Source: Rozella allomycis CSF55 (taxonomy: Eukaryota; Rozellomycota). From it: a stretch of DNA of 64,000 nucleotides. The notes beneath the pieces are model-generated. The model did not search any database. It saw nothing but the letters and a program-made list of their open reading frames with translations, and was not told the origin of the DNA. Each line of letters starts with the position of its first letter. The first letter of the stretch is position 1. The translations under genes and the position numbers were made by a program. The DNA lies in assembly GCA_000442015.1 (NCBI GenBank), contig KE561158.1:9746-73745 (forward strand). Direction: 5' to 3'. Below, piece after piece: positions 23,002-35,880 of the stretch.

Positions 23002-24444
23002 ATGATCCCAATCCTGTCAAGACTCGGTATTCGAGATTATATGCGGCTCTTGATTTGCTTTGTGATTCTGTTCATAGAATCAGTGGTCAGATCATTTCTT
23101 AATCTTATTCCTTTCAATACGGGATGGAAAAGGCTATCTAGAAGAATGATGAATCCGGTTCTTAAATTTGTCAGGACAAAGAAACGAAAAATGAGTACAT
23201 ATCATGTTATCGAGTATAATGATCCTGATACACCGACGATGATCAAGCAAAGGTAAAATCTATAGTGGATTATCAGTCGGGGCTTTGAATGCGAGGAACA
23301 TTTAGTGGTTACAGAAGATGGATACATACTTGTATTACATAGGATTGTACCGGCGGTGAAAAAGAAGGCGGGGAAGCCAGTTTTGTTTATGCATGGATTC
23401 ATGGTACTATTTTCTTTTTCGAGTAATGTAGATGAATTCAGAGGTATGGGTATGTCATCCGGGCGAAAATCAATCACTGACATTTGAACTGGCATCCAGG
23501 GGGTAATGATTAGAAATATTTGTGAATAGTTATGATGTTTGGTTGGGGAATAGTAGGGGAAATAAATATAGCTGCAAACATGTGAAAATGAAACCTTGCA
23601 ATGAAGACTTTTGGGATTATGCGCTTGATGAATTAGCGATCATGGACGTTCCAGCCATTGTTGATGTAAATAGATCTAAAGGATGATGAAAGTATATCTT
23701 GGATATAGTTCCGTATAATTCGCTTTCGTACGTGGGTTTTTCACAAGGAACAGCGCAATGTTTCGCCTCTTTATCTATAAATCCTCACTTGAATAAAAAG
23801 ATCAATTGCTTTGTGGCGTTGGCCGCAGTCACGAGGCCTAGCGGTAATCATAATTTACGTATTTCAAAGGATTGGAGAATAAATTCGTGAAATCTTTGAT
23901 CAAAATAACCCCAAAACTTGTGTTTTTACTATTTGGAAGGAAGAATTTGATTTCTTCAGTCATTTGGTGGAAGCAAATATTAGGAAGGGATTTATATTCC
24001 ACATGTATCGACAAATCAATGAATATACTTTTCGGATGGAATACTAATTGTATCGCTAAAGAACATAAACCGATTCTTTATTCTCACCTGTACAGTTACG
24101 GATCAGTGAAACAAGTTGTTGTAATACACTCATTTTTCTGTAAATAGCACTGGTTTCAAATCTATCAATATCAAGAATTTCAAATGTATGATGAGAACGA
24201 AGAATTTTTTGCATCTGGTCATCAAATACCGAAATTCCCGCTTCAGAACATTGAAGTACCAATTCACCTATTTCATGGTCTTTCTGATACATTATCTGAT
24301 ATTGCTTACACTCTCTCTAGTTGTCCAACAAACACCAAAGTTTACTCCATAGAAAATTATGAACATTTAGATTTTCTTTGGGCATCAGATGTCGGCAGCC
24401 AAGTCAACAAATCTGTCATCAAAATTATTGAAAAACTGCCATAG
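23002..24444 (+). CDS. Acid lipase / sterol esterase, membrane-anchored
   Basis: This is an alpha/beta-hydrolase of the lysosomal acid lipase / yeast Tgl1-Yeh family, which cleaves steryl esters or triacylglycerol. A hydrophobic N-terminal anchor (residues about 13-35) precedes FECEEHLVVTEDGYIL, the oxyanion-region HGFMMNSEVWVCHPGE, YDVWLGNSRGNKYS, the nucleophile elbow GFSQG, and a late Asp and His (HGLSDTLSD, NYEHLDFLW). Six introns of 24-28 nt. The ATG at 23002 keeps the anchor. Confidence 0.88.
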
Positions 24445-24622
24445 AATAAATTGATTAAATAAAGTTTTCAACGCGCATTAGCCGTTTGCTTTCCTGCACT
24501 GAGATTATCGTTCAGGTAATCAACAAGATCTATAACTAAATCATTGAAATATGTTTTGCTTTCCTCTAATACTCAATGCATTTATGCATCACCTATTGCA
24601 TTCTTTTCTTGTAAGCCACTCC

Positions 24623-25882
24623 ATGGATTCTGAAATTCCGCCGGGATTCAAAGGGTCAAAAGCTCATCATCATCCGAAGGGTTATTTTATCAATCCTTGG
24701 CCATCCTTTAAAAATGTTGCATCTTTCTGGTCTGGCTTCAAATTGCTTCGGCAAATGGACTTTAAGAGGTCAAAGCCTCCACCAGAGCATGAATGCGTAA
24801 ATTTGAGTTATTTCCAAAAAATAAGGAAGCCAAAGTTTGCCCTGTGAATTTTGAAATACTCAAGAAGAAAATTGACAACGACAATGAGGCAAGGTTGACT
24901 TGGTTGGGCCATGCATCATTTTTACTTCAAATTAAAGAAGCGAATATCTTATTTGATCCAATATTTTCAGACAGGTAATCTATCAAATCTGGATTTATAA
25001 GATGCTCTCTGTCACAGTATGTAGGTCCAAAGCGATACACTAAACCTCCTTGCAAAATTGAAGATATATCAGATATAGCAGATATCGTTGTCATAAGTCA
25101 CAATCAGTAATTTTTTGCATGTCTGAACATTTAAAGTTACGACCACATGGATCTTAATACATTGAAAGCTCTAAGGCCAGACACAACATATTTTGTACCC
25201 CTCGGAAACAAATCTTGGATTATCAATAACGTTTCCAAACAAGCCATGGTTAATGAATGTGATTGGTGGTAAAAGACAATGAGAAGCTTGAAAGGGACGA
25301 ACATGAAATTAAACCAAACTTGAAAGTAATATGCACCCCATGTCAGCATTTCACCGGAAGGGGCATACATGATAGATTTTGGACACTTTGGGCAAGTTGG
25401 TGCATTGTGAAACCAACATTCAAGTATTACTTTGCCGGGTACAAAAATTGATCTCATTCAATAATTGTAGAGACGCAGGTTATCGTTCTGTACCAGAAGA
25501 TATACCAGATAACTTTGATATCAATAAATTAGACTACTGCCCGGTATTTAAAGAAATTGGAAAGCAAATCGGTCCTTTTGACTTGGCGTGCATTCCAATT
25601 GGTGCATATTCACCAAGATGGTTTATGTCCCCAGTACATTGTGCGCCCGAAGTAGGTTAATCCATTTCAAGCTTTTACTAGGATTCTGTTTGTCTACATC
25701 AGGACATCAAATCAAAGAAGAGCATCGGAATGCATTACGGGACATTTGTGCTCACAGACGAGCCTGTAGAAGAACCACCTGTGAGATTAAAATCATCTAT
25801 GGTTGAAAAAGGACTCGATCCAAAAGAGTTTGAATGCATTAAGATCGGTGAAACAATAACTGTTTTTCAATCCAAGGAATAA
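24623..25882 (+). CDS. N-acyl-phosphatidylethanolamine phospholipase D-like
   Basis: This metallo-beta-lactamase-fold enzyme resembles NAPE-PLD and yeast Fmp30. It has [10 protein letters not shown], the zinc motif SHNHYDHMDL (HxHxDH), a second histidine site in [15 protein letters not shown], and the [21 protein letters not shown] end. It would release N-acylethanolamines from membrane phospholipid. Six introns: 29, 27, 30, 26, 32 and 30 nt; one falls inside the zinc motif. The N-terminus ([18 protein letters not shown]) is typical of the family. No transmembrane segment is evident. Confidence 0.9.
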
Positions 25883-26003
25883 AATTGGTTACATTCACTT
25901 TTCGGATTATTAATGTGCTCAATTCAATTTCAAGTGGAATATAAATAATTATTTGGCACATTTAGTCACAGACTCGCAGGCTAAAGAAATTTCCGATCCA
26001 AGG

Positions 26004-28472
26004 ATGCAGTACTGGCTTTTTCCGATTTTTGCAATCCTGGGGATATCTCTCTATCTGTACTCTGATGGTTTCCTGCTTTCAAGAACTGTTTTAACAAACA
26101 CAAATGATAAGGTCATAGAAAATCCTAAATCATTCAAAAAATTGGTATTCGTCGTTATAGATGCTTTAAGATTTGATTTTATTGACCCAGAAGCTAAACA
26201 ATATCCGTTTAATGGTTTGTGGGATATAGAGGAGAATGATATTTTATTTGAAATGATTGCAGATCCACCTACTACAACAGCACAGAGGCTGAAAGGAATG
26301 TTAACTGGTGGACTTCCCACTTTCATTGATGCATCTTCTAATTTTGAATCTTCTATGTTAGATGAAGATAATTGGCTATATCAGTTATCATTGAAAAAGA
26401 ATAGTATATACTTCTTTGGAGATGAAACGTGGGTAAAGTTGTTCCCACACATTTTAAATAATAGCTCTCGGGTGTTTCCGTTTGAATCATTCAAGCTATT
26501 TGATCTTCATACTGTTGACAATGGAATTAATAATTTGATTTTTCCTGTGCTGGAATCCAACAACTACGATGTGATCGTTGCGCACTATCTTGGGATTGAT
26601 CACTGTGGTCATAAGTATGGCCCATTGCATCCTTCAATGGTAAGCAAGATACAGGAGATGAATAATGTCATCAAGAAAATTAAAAGCTATATTGACAATG
26701 ATACTCTTTTAGTTGTTGCCGGGGATCATGGAATGACGCTTAATGGAGATCATGGGGCTGATTCCCACGATGAAATATCAACCGCTGCGCTTTTTTATTC
26801 GCCTGCATTTAAAAGAAAAGTTTTAAATTACAACGATAATCGTCGTTCATTTCCCCAGGTATATTTGCCACCTACAATATCATATTTAATGAATATCCCG
26901 ATCCCTTACAGTAATTTAGGAATTATAATAGATTCCTTTTTATCCTATACTTGCGACAACGTTTCTGACTGCATTATGAACAAGTGTATTGAAAATTTGA
27001 ACCAAATGAAAAATTATGTAAAACAATATCCATCAGACGAAATAAATTATTTGGCGGAATTTCCAGAGCCCAAGGATTTCAGCCAGTGTAAAGAGAGGGG
27101 TGAATTCATTTTGAAGGAAATGGGAACGGCTTTAACAACATTTGATGATATTTCCATTGTTATGGGCATTATATTGATGATATTTTGTACTACTGTCTTG
27201 TTAATTATATATATTTTCCAATTTGAACAAAATATTTTCAAATGGACGTGGGGTTTGTCGCTTGGGGCAAGTGGAATCTTTTTTGCTTCCATTTTTAAAG
27301 ATTATCAAAAAATAGTCTTGTTTTGGATTGGTATATCATTGGCCCTACTTTATTTGGCTGGTTTTAGAGGATTCAAGGTTGATGTGAAATCAGCGGATGG
27401 CGTTTTTGCTGTGGGCCTACTGCTAGTGCAATCTTTAGGATTTCTTTCTAATAGTTTCATTATATTTGAAGATAGATCTATTTTGTACTTTTTTCAGTCA
27501 TCGATTGCATTTCTTTATTTCAAGTGTTGCGATAATATTAATACGATGAAGAAATTGTTCTTTATATCGATCGTCGTTCGTTTAGCTAGCTTATTTGGTG
27601 CATGCAGAGAAGAGCAATACCCATACTGTAATTATTTAACCAATGCGAATATCTCCTCGATCTATTTACTGGCAGCATTTCTTACTTTTGCTATAAGTCA
27701 AATCTACCTTTCGAAAAATCGCACCAAGTCTCTTTTCACGGCATTTGCTGTAGGATTACTTTGTGTGATTATGATTCAAACATCCTTACACTCAGATGTT
27801 CATTCCTTTCAAGAACAGGACAATACATTTTTTAACGGGACATTCACTGAACACAATGTAGCATCAACTGATTCTCTTAGCAGTTATAAAATTGATGAAA
27901 CTATTTGGCGTGTATGGTTACCTCGATGCTACTTACTTACATTGTCATTATATTTGGCATTTTCAAAAGATTGGACAACTTTTTGGATTTATTTACTCTC
28001 TCTGCTTCAAAGACCAGTAGGCTCAATGATGGTATTAGGTTTGTCCCACCTACTTCACACTATCTTGCCAAGAGATAGAAAATTTTCTGAAGTTCACGCG
28101 ATTTTATTTTCGCATTTTGGATTTATTTTGTTTCTTTCCACAGGTCATCAAACAGTCTTGGCATCCATTCAATGGGAATCTGCTTTCATTGGAATGTCCT
28201 CATACAATTATTATCTAGCTGGTTTGATGGTATTATTAAACACATACGCAGGTCACATTATATCTTTAATTCTGTTTATATCGAGAAGACCTGACAAGAA
28301 ATTGCTTTCATTTTATTGCTTCGCGCAATTGTTACCCTTTCTTTTCATGTCATTGACGAATTATTTTTTAAAAAGACATTTGATGATATGGAAGATATTC
28401 GTGCCCAGGTGGATGTTTCAATTCTGCCTTTTGTCACTAACATTTCTAATGACGGCCATAAACCGCAAATAA
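26004..28472 (+). CDS. GPI13: GPI ethanolamine phosphate transferase 3 (PIG-O/GPI13)
   Basis: About 822 residues with no intron. An N-terminal membrane anchor is followed by the ER-lumenal phosphodiesterase-like domain: VVIDALRFDF, DPPTTTAQRLKG, HYLGIDHCGHKYGP and VVAGDHGMT. Ten or more transmembrane helices follow. This enzyme adds phosphoethanolamine to the third mannose of the GPI anchor, the group later joined to proteins. The frame is open upstream to 25953 without an ATG, so the start is set at the ATG at 26004, right before the anchor. Confidence 0.92.
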   Translation: MQYWLFPIFAILGISLYLYSDGFLLSRTVLTNTNDKVIENPKSFKKLVFVVIDALRFDFIDPEAKQYPFNGLWDIEENDILFEMIADPPTTTAQRLKGMLTGGLPTFIDASSNFESSMLDEDNWLYQLSLKKNSIYFFGDETWVKLFPHILNNSSRVFPFESFKLFDLHTVDNGINNLIFPVLESNNYDVIVAHYLGIDHCGHKYGPLHPSMVSKIQEMNNVIKKIKSYIDNDTLLVVAGDHGMTLNGDHGADSHDEISTAALFYSPAFKRKVLNYNDNRRSFPQVYLPPTISYLMNIPIPYSNLGIIIDSFLSYTCDNVSDCIMNKCIENLNQMKNYVKQYPSDEINYLAEFPEPKDFSQCKERGEFILKEMGTALTTFDDISIVMGIILMIFCTTVLLIIYIFQFEQNIFKWTWGLSLGASGIFFASIFKDYQKIVLFWIGISLALLYLAGFRGFKVDVKSADGVFAVGLLLVQSLGFLSNSFIIFEDRSILYFFQSSIAFLYFKCCDNINTMKKLFFISIVVRLASLFGACREEQYPYCNYLTNANISSIYLLAAFLTFAISQIYLSKNRTKSLFTAFAVGLLCVIMIQTSLHSDVHSFQEQDNTFFNGTFTEHNVASTDSLSSYKIDETIWRVWLPRCYLLTLSLYLAFSKDWTTFWIYLLSLLQRPVGSMMVLGLSHLLHTILPRDRKFSEVHAILFSHFGFILFLSTGHQTVLASIQWESAFIGMSSYNYYLAGLMVLLNTYAGHIISLILFISRRPDKKLLSFYCFAQLLPFLFMSLTNYFLKRHLMIWKIFVPRWMFQFCLLSLTFLMTAINRK

Positions 28473-28503
28473 ATTTGTTTTTATTTTACTTCGCTGGAAG
28501 CCA

Positions 28504-28575
28504 GCCTTCATAGCTCAGTGGTAGAGCGCATGTCTTGTAAACATGAGGTCGGGTGTTCAATCCTCCCTGAAGGCA
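28504..28575 (+). tRNA. tRNA-Thr (TGT)
   Basis: The 72-nt cloverleaf has acceptor GCCTTCA/TGAAGGC (28504-28510 with 28568-28574), discriminator A, D stem GCTC/GAGC, anticodon arm CATGT-CTTGTAA-ACATG with anticodon TGT, and T arm GGGTG-TTCAATC-CTCCC, which has one T-T mismatch. There is no intron. A T6 run follows immediately. It begins 32 nt after the GPI13 stop codon, on the same strand. Confidence 0.93.
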
Positions 28576-28601
28576 TTTTTTGCTTAATTTAATGTATTAA
28601 A

Positions 28602-28729
28602 AATCAATTTTATTGATACAGTAAATCGTAATGACCAGGACGATAGAGAAGCGTTATTTCGCACAAACTGTTAGAGTTTTCCGGGCCAAATTCATGGAAG
28701 GATATTTTGGAGTCTGATGCATCCAAATA
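28602..28729 (-). repeat. Duplicate of the otubain 3' end before a contig join
   Basis: This stretch repeats 28745-28873, the last ~40 codons of the otubain gene, with only a few substitutions, and ends at the single N at 28730. It is best read as the overlapping end of a second contig or allele, not a second gene. Confidence 0.8.
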
Positions 28730-28755
28730 NCAATTCAATTTAATAAAAACCAATT

Positions 28756-29547
28756 TTATTGATACAGTAAATCGTAATGGCCAGGACGATAGAGAAGCGT
28801 TATTTCGCACAAACTTTTAGAGTTCTCCGGGCCAAATTCATGGAAGGATATTTTGGAGTCTGATGCATCCAAATACGCAACTTTCACTTTTACATCTAAA
28901 GCATTAGATAACGCTATAATATGAATTTGGTCAGCATCTCGACCAAAGGCTTCCACCTGTGCTTGGCAAAATACATCCATGGTCTCGTATCCATCGACAA
29001 ATGGTAGGTAATCATCAGCATGAGTTTGCAAAAAGCTTGAAACAACTAATCTAAAAAATACTACAATTGCATTAGATGTCCCGTCTTCTTGAAATATCCT
29101 TACCAGTTCAGATTCAACTATCCCTCGACAATTTTGGAAATACTCCATTGTCATGTCATAAAAATCTTCAAAGGCGAATTCCTGATACCCAATTTTCTTC
29201 AACCAAGCTTTTACATTTTCCAACAACTTTATAGCATCTTGATGCTCCTGCTCAGTTGCATTTGTTAGGAAATACTCAAAGAAGCGATATGAAAATGCTC
29301 TATAAAAACAGTTTCCATCTCCTCTACATCTTCGAAAGTTTGCGATATTTTTCTCCTCTAATTGCTAGTATGATATGCAGTTTCTTTGTACCTTTAATTT
29401 GTCAAGAAACACATTGTTTTCTCGGTATTCATCGTACAATTCAGAAACATGGTTTTTAAATCCTACTAAAGGATGAATTTTTGCTTCGGCATCCTTAATT
29501 TCTTGCTCATACACAAGTATTTGCTGATCACTAGGAATTTCACTCAT
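28756..29547 (-). CDS. OTUB1: Otubain-type deubiquitinase
   Basis: This is an OTU cysteine protease of the otubain branch. It has the catalytic Asp/Cys motif RGDGNCFYRAF after an N-terminal helical region, the middle HADDYLPFV and CQAQVEAFGRDADQIHI region, and the catalytic His in LLYRPGHYDLLY at the C-terminus. OTUB1-type enzymes cut Lys48-linked ubiquitin and can inhibit E2s. One intron of 27 nt lies before the catalytic exon (about 29372-29398). The length, about 254 residues, is normal. Confidence 0.93.
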
Positions 29548-29822
29548 TTAGAAAATTTGGTCGTTGCAAAATTGCAAATTCATTTTTGTTAGAAATCGAC
29601 AACTTGTTCATACGAATCATAATAAATCAGTCAATCATGAATCATCAATCAATATGACTATAAACTTGATACATACAATTCCATGTCTTTTAGTCGCCTG
29701 TGATATATTATAATGCACCTGACAAATCTTATGCAAGCATATTTCCAAATTCAATATTTTTATTTTCTATTTTACGCTATAAAGTGTAAGGGTTTATTGT
29801 TTGTTTACATTCGCTTAACGAC

Positions 29823-32800
29823 ATGGACGACTCTCCAACCTCTTCCGCTGTGCAGCGAAAAAAGTCTCTTTTCCTTGAAAAAGTTGAACAATCCTACTTT
29901 GGTATCCTGTATACAATGGAGACGGTGGGCTCTGAACGACGCCGTGTACCCAATACAATTGAGGCATTGGGCTTCCTTGTTCTTGATTTTCTCCAGTATA
30001 TAGCCTTCTCTATTGTTCCTACTGCTTCTTGGGGATCCGTTTTAACTACCGTCATTCCATATGTCCGGTTTTTCCACTTTCGCTTAAGCGACTATGTTGT
30101 CATATTCCCTGTCTTTCAAGTGTTTTTCTGGTTGTTGGTGTTCGCTACGGCCATTACTGTAGGAACTTCAGTTTATACTGGGTAAATAGCCTTTTCAGTT
30201 AATATAGTTACTGCTTTTGGCGTAAGGAATACAAATTCATTTGGCCAATACGTGGGCTCCAGTTTACTGTATCCATCTTTTTCCGTCTGATCTTCATTGC
30301 AAGTTTGTCCTTAATAATTGACGGAACATTGTGCTATCAAGGTTCTCTAGTTCGTTTCTCCAACGTCCCGTGTGGTTCAGTCAATCACTATCTTCAAGCT
30401 ACCTTTGGGATTATTGTGTTGTTATTTCTCATTATTTTTGCTGTGAGCAATCTCTTGATGGATATATCTTTTCGAAAAAGGCCTGTTGACTTGACCGTTA
30501 CATCAAACCCGTTTTTCGGAACTGCAAATCTACTTGGGATAATATTCTTTTGTATAAACTACAGTTTCCTTTCAAAAGCTGTTTACTCAGCTTTTTGGAC
30601 GCACTTGCTTAACCTTATAGTCTCCACAGTCATGTTCGCTACACTCATATATTTTGTATCTTATCAGGTAAATAAGTACGTTAAAAGTTAACTTTAGCAC
30701 CACTCAATTGGAAAAATAAGGTCGGGAATTCTTTTTGTGTTCGTGTTCACGAATTTTATGGCATTGGTGTCTGTCTTATGTGGAACGAATCCAAACTTTG
30801 ATAATAGATTAGTCGATATTCTTCTATTTTTGGGACTTTTCCCTTGCTATCTCATCGGATCCTCGATTTATAACATGAGACTTCAATATTTTAAGGTTCT
30901 TTCCAATGCAGTTCAAGATGAAATCAAGTCTACAACAGCCAGTGTGTTGAAAAGACCGTCAGTAGACTCCCCTGATGGTTATGATGAAATGATTAAAGAT
31001 GAATCGAGAGATGAGAATGTAGCAATTGACAATGCCAGCTTGTTGCCTAAAGCGTTAATGATGGCTAATATTAATGAATACACGTTAGAAATTGTTGCAA
31101 GATTATTGTGGATGACAGAAGGTCCAAATTACAATCCCACTGCTGCTAATACCATTTATAAGAAAGGGAATGCAGCGTTTCCAGCAAGCTTTTATGTAGC
31201 GGTTGCTTATGTTTTCTTTTCGGAGCAAGTTTTTCCGTCCGAAAGACTTTCATTGTCGCTTCTTGAAGAATCCAATACCAGCTTGAAACCACGCTTTGAT
31301 TTGCGCTTTTTATTGTTTAAACGCCAGATGGAAGAAATTCAAAAGAAAACTACTCAGGGCTATGGAACTGAAAGAATGGACTTGGTGGCATATGTTGAAT
31401 ACCAGAAATACTACAGGTAATATGATTTATTGTTATAACATTAAATAGTGAAGCAAAGAAATATCATGGAAAAGTATTGGCTTCAATCAGAAACTTTTGG
31501 TCTCTCTTCCTTAAAAATAATGTCCAATTTCAAGAATTTTCCGTTGCTACCAGACTTATTGATACTCAAACGGCAATGGCTGACAGATTTTACAATGTTC
31601 TTCTTGACAAATACCCTAAAGCATTTCATTTACATGAAGCGTATGCCTTTTTTCTCGAAACAGTTATACTTGACTATGATAAGGCAGATAGACACAAAGA
31701 AGCTGCACGTGAGTTACAGTCGGCATCAAAGCAGCAAAAGAATGCTAGTGATATGCTATCTCAATCAAGCGGCGAAAGTGGCCAAGATGAAGATTCTTTT
31801 GATTCCAATTCTGTAATTACAATAAATGAATCTGGCCGTATTTTACAAGTCAATAATGCTGTCCTCAACATGTTCGGTTACTCAAAGAAGGAAGTGCTCG
31901 GGGAAAATGTCAGCATGTTAGTTCCATCCCCTTATAAAGAAAACCACAATAAATATTTGGACAGGTACAGAAAAACAAGGGAAGCAAAAGTTATTGGAAA
32001 AAAGAGAGTTCTCTATGGGCTTCATAAAAACGGATATATCTTTCCAATTAAACTATCAGTAACTGAATCAAAAGGGCCTGATGGGAAAGTAGTATACATA
32101 GGAATGTTAATGAAATGCAGAAAATCTGAAGACGCTAGAGTTGGAACCATTGTTATTAGAAAAGATGGAGCAATAATGATGGTAAATAAAAGAGCAATAG
32201 AGCTTTTCGGTTATAAACCAGAAGAAATGTATAAGAAGAATGTGAAGCTTTTGATGCCTGAGGAGCATGCTGTCAGACATGATGGCTATCTCAATCGTTA
32301 CTTGACAACAGGGGAGGCCAAGGTTATTGGAACTAAAGGAAGAAATGTAATGGGTAAGACCAAAACTGGAAAAATGATACCAATTTCCCTCGAAGTAAAT
32401 GAAGAAATAATAGACGATGTTCAAATCTTTATCGGCTCCATTTCAGATGCATCTTTAATTGCCGCAACAGTTATCATAAATGTTAAAGGATCGATTCAAA
32501 GCTGTGACGAGAATTTTGTTAAATTGACAGGGTATGACAAAGACAAATTGATCAATCAAAATATAAAAATGATAATGCCATATCCATACAGTGCATATCA
32601 TGATTCATATCTTGAAAGGTACGCAGAGACAAGACAAGGTGTTATTGTTAATGATGTCAATGGTCGTATTTTACAACTTCAACAAGCTGATGGTTCTTTG
32701 TTAACTGTACAACTGACTGTGACTAGTATTGAAAACGATAATGACATTTTGTTTAAAGGGGTCCTTGTTAGAACAAACGCCAATCCTGTAACTGACACGC

Positions 32801-35800
32801 AGAATGAAGACGCTGTCATCAGCTTCAACGAAAAATCATTTGAAATTTTACAAGTCGGCGAAAAGATTGTATATCTAACTGGTCATAGAAGCGACAACCT
32901 TGTAGGTAAACCATTGAAATTTTTGTTTCCTCCACTAATTGATCATGAAGAGCATACTGTGGAAAAATTGCTAAATAAGACAAGATCTCGTGGAAAAACG
33001 TGCTATGGTTACTTGGTATCGTCTACACTTGAAGTTATACCTGTTGGAATCTTATCATTGGCTAAGAATGTGGTATCCAGTGAAAGGCAGTCATGGAGAA
33101 TTTTTGATTTGCGCCAAAGCGAGGGTGTAATTAGGATCAATAAAATCGGTACACTAATTGATTCACATTGAAAAGGTATTGTCAAAGAATTCGGTCAAGG
33201 CTGTACAGACCTATTTGGGGTCTCAAAAAGTGATATCTTGGGGAGAAATATTACTGCGTTGATGCCTGAATCAGTTGCTGTGCATCATCTGAGTTTTCTT
33301 GAAAGGTAATGAAGTGTAAAAGAAAATTATAGGTATCAAACAACGCGCGAAGCTAGAGTTGTTGGTAAGAGAAGAGATGTTACCGCCTGCCATGGTGATG
33401 GATCTCTTTTCCCAATTGCATTAGAAGTTATAGAGCAAACAGTGGCAGAAACATCTGAACCGGAATATATTGGAAGAGTGCGACATGGAATTTTGGACAT
33501 ACACGTTGATAGCGACTGGCTACAGCAATTCAACGTTACCATACAACTAAATACTTTAAAGCCAGATATGTCACCCTCATATTCTTTCAATTCTTCAGTT
33601 AAAATGGATGAAAAACGAGTTTCAATAAAAGAAACTAGTGACAGAGGTGAAGATGAGGAAGGTGTTAGATTGGGCGCTTCGATAGATGATTTTGAACGAC
33701 ATTCTCAGGAACCGGCTGAAAGCGTTGAGCCCGAGGGAGAAAATGATAAGTTGAGCAGTAACGGTGGAGTTGCAAGTGACGATGGTAAGAAAGCAGGCGG
33801 GAGCGATGGTGGTGATTCATCCCATTCGTCAAGGGCATCTACTGTTTATCAAGCAAAGAAGATTTTGGCGATCAGAAATGGAACAGTGGCTATACCCTCA
33901 ATAGATATTATGAATAGGTCTTTAAGTATTGTTTTTCTCATAATGTCCACTATAATTGTAACCTGCATAATTTTAGTTTCATTCTTCCCTCAAGCAACCA
34001 GATATATTGAAATTAAGGATCATGCCGAACATGCTACAAAGTCTATTAATGACATTATATCGTATGCTAGAATGAGAAGATTCTATGAGAATAGCTCTAC
34101 TAATCGAGGAAGCTGTATTTGGACCACTACTGGTACTTTCAATTCAAGTCATTGTCCTTGGGCTAAAAGTCCGAGCATTCAAAATAGCGGCTCTAAAATG
34201 TCAGATGCCCTTGAGACATTGAATTCCGAATTCGCTAAGGTTTATAGCTATTACACTACAGCCTCTAGTACAAATCTCAATGCTTTTCTACTTCAAAATT
34301 TTGTGGTTCACTCTTACCACTATGAAAATCAAACACAATATTCTGATATTTTACTTCCGGATTTTTGGTCTGTTATACAAAGTTATGCGACAGTAAACTT
34401 GATCATATGGTTATAATTAAGAAAGCCAAGCTAGTAGTTGACGCAACATCTATCAATAATGTTTTGAGAGAATGGAATTATATTATTGCAAACCAAGATA
34501 AAGTTTTAAGCTATTGCATTGAATTTTTAGACGAACTGGATTCAGCTGCCTTCAATTCATGGGAAATGATATTTGTATATGGAGAATACATATCACTCGC
34601 CGTCTTTGGATGTTCATTGGTATCAATCATTGATTTATTTACATAGATTCTGTTTGGTATTTTGATTGTCCCTCGACTTAAATTTCTGGATGAAGAACGC
34701 CGAGCAATATTTTTGATTTTGAAACAAATTCCAAAACCACTCGTCAATCAATTAGTTACAGAAAAGAATGGATTTGACTCTGATGAAGGTAGCGGTGATG
34801 ACTTGGATGATGATCCACCTGTGAAGGGCACTGAACAAGATGATGATGAAGACGATCTGAAGAAGAAAGGAAAAGGAAAATCTAAAGATGTGAAAGACGA
34901 AATTCTTCAATCAAGACGTGCCAGTTACTCTAAGGAAACATTTAATATCAAAAAGAGGGAAGTCGAGAAAGGAGCCCGTTTTGCTTACCTCAAGTCTAGA
35001 ATAACCATAATGATATTTCTAGCGATGACTTTAATTTCAATTCCTTCAGTCATTTGGATTGCATATAATGGAAGTGTTGCAGTTACCGTGAAAAGTATGA
35101 GACAGATCTCAAACGATTTCACAAACTTTGAACTTAAGACATACGATATAAGACGACTTTCTTTGCGACTTTGGGTTTCAGATCCAACTGATTTTGATTA
35201 TGTTCCAATAGCAACAACTCAAAGCAACTTGAATACCGTTTACAGTGATGTAAGTCATTAATGAACCATCTATTAGATATATACCCTATTTACCTCCTTG
35301 AAAAGCCAATTTTTATTCAAAAATGCTATTATTCAAAATATATGGGACACCAAAGTATGTTTGGCAGCTGATGACCCTACTCGTTGTGAAGCAAAATCAA
35401 CGTCTGATATTACCCTCCCTCCATCATACAACACTCATATTTCTCAAGGATTCCGTGATCTATTTACATTCTTGATGAACAATGTACAAACTCTTGCCAC
35501 CTCAACTGGCTCTGTCACTACATCGTCTGTTGTACAACAATCATTCTGGTACATCTGGGAAATGACTTCTGCTGAATTGTACTACGGACTTGATTTGACA
35601 CAAAATGTTAACCTAGAAAATCTCAAGTACAGCTACACTCTAGTGCTTCAAATGCTTTTTGGATGCATTGTCGCCTCCTTTGGCTTGTTGGTGGTCATTT
35701 TTGTTGGCTTTGTAAGACACATAATGAGTAGCCTTCGCAGTGAAATAAACTACAGTCGCAAAAGTAAAAATATAATTATTAATGAACTCAGTTTTATTGA

Positions 35801-35880
35801 CTATTCCACGTGGGATCGTAAACTCGATTCCTGCCATCAAGGAATTTATGAAGGAGCTTGCGAAACAAATCAAAACTTGA
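29823..35880 (+). CDS. Giant multi-PAS TmcB-like membrane protein
   Basis: About 1,930 residues encoded over 6 kb with nine introns of 26-30 nt. An N-terminal block of roughly 8-10 transmembrane helices leads to a TmcB/TmcC-type helical repeat region (FLETVILDYDKADRHKEAARELQ). A tandem of about five PAS domains follows, each with the pattern GYSKKEVLGENVSMLVP ... H..YLDRY..TREAKVIGK. Further transmembrane segments and acidic, Lys-rich linkers come after. A 27-nt intron (33149-33175) removes an apparent in-frame TGA. PAS domains suggest sensing of redox, light or a small ligand; the output is unknown. The end (IPRGIVNSIPAIKEFM) resembles an earlier internal repeat. Confidence 0.8.

Noticed and set aside
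25953-26003. N-terminal extension of GPI13
   Set aside because: The extra codons begin at TTG with no ATG. The ATG at 26004 lies directly before the membrane anchor.
33169-33171. In-frame TGA in the PAS protein, suggesting a recoded stop
   Set aside because: A 27-nt intron at 33149-33175 removes it and restores the PAS sequence INKIGIVKEFG.
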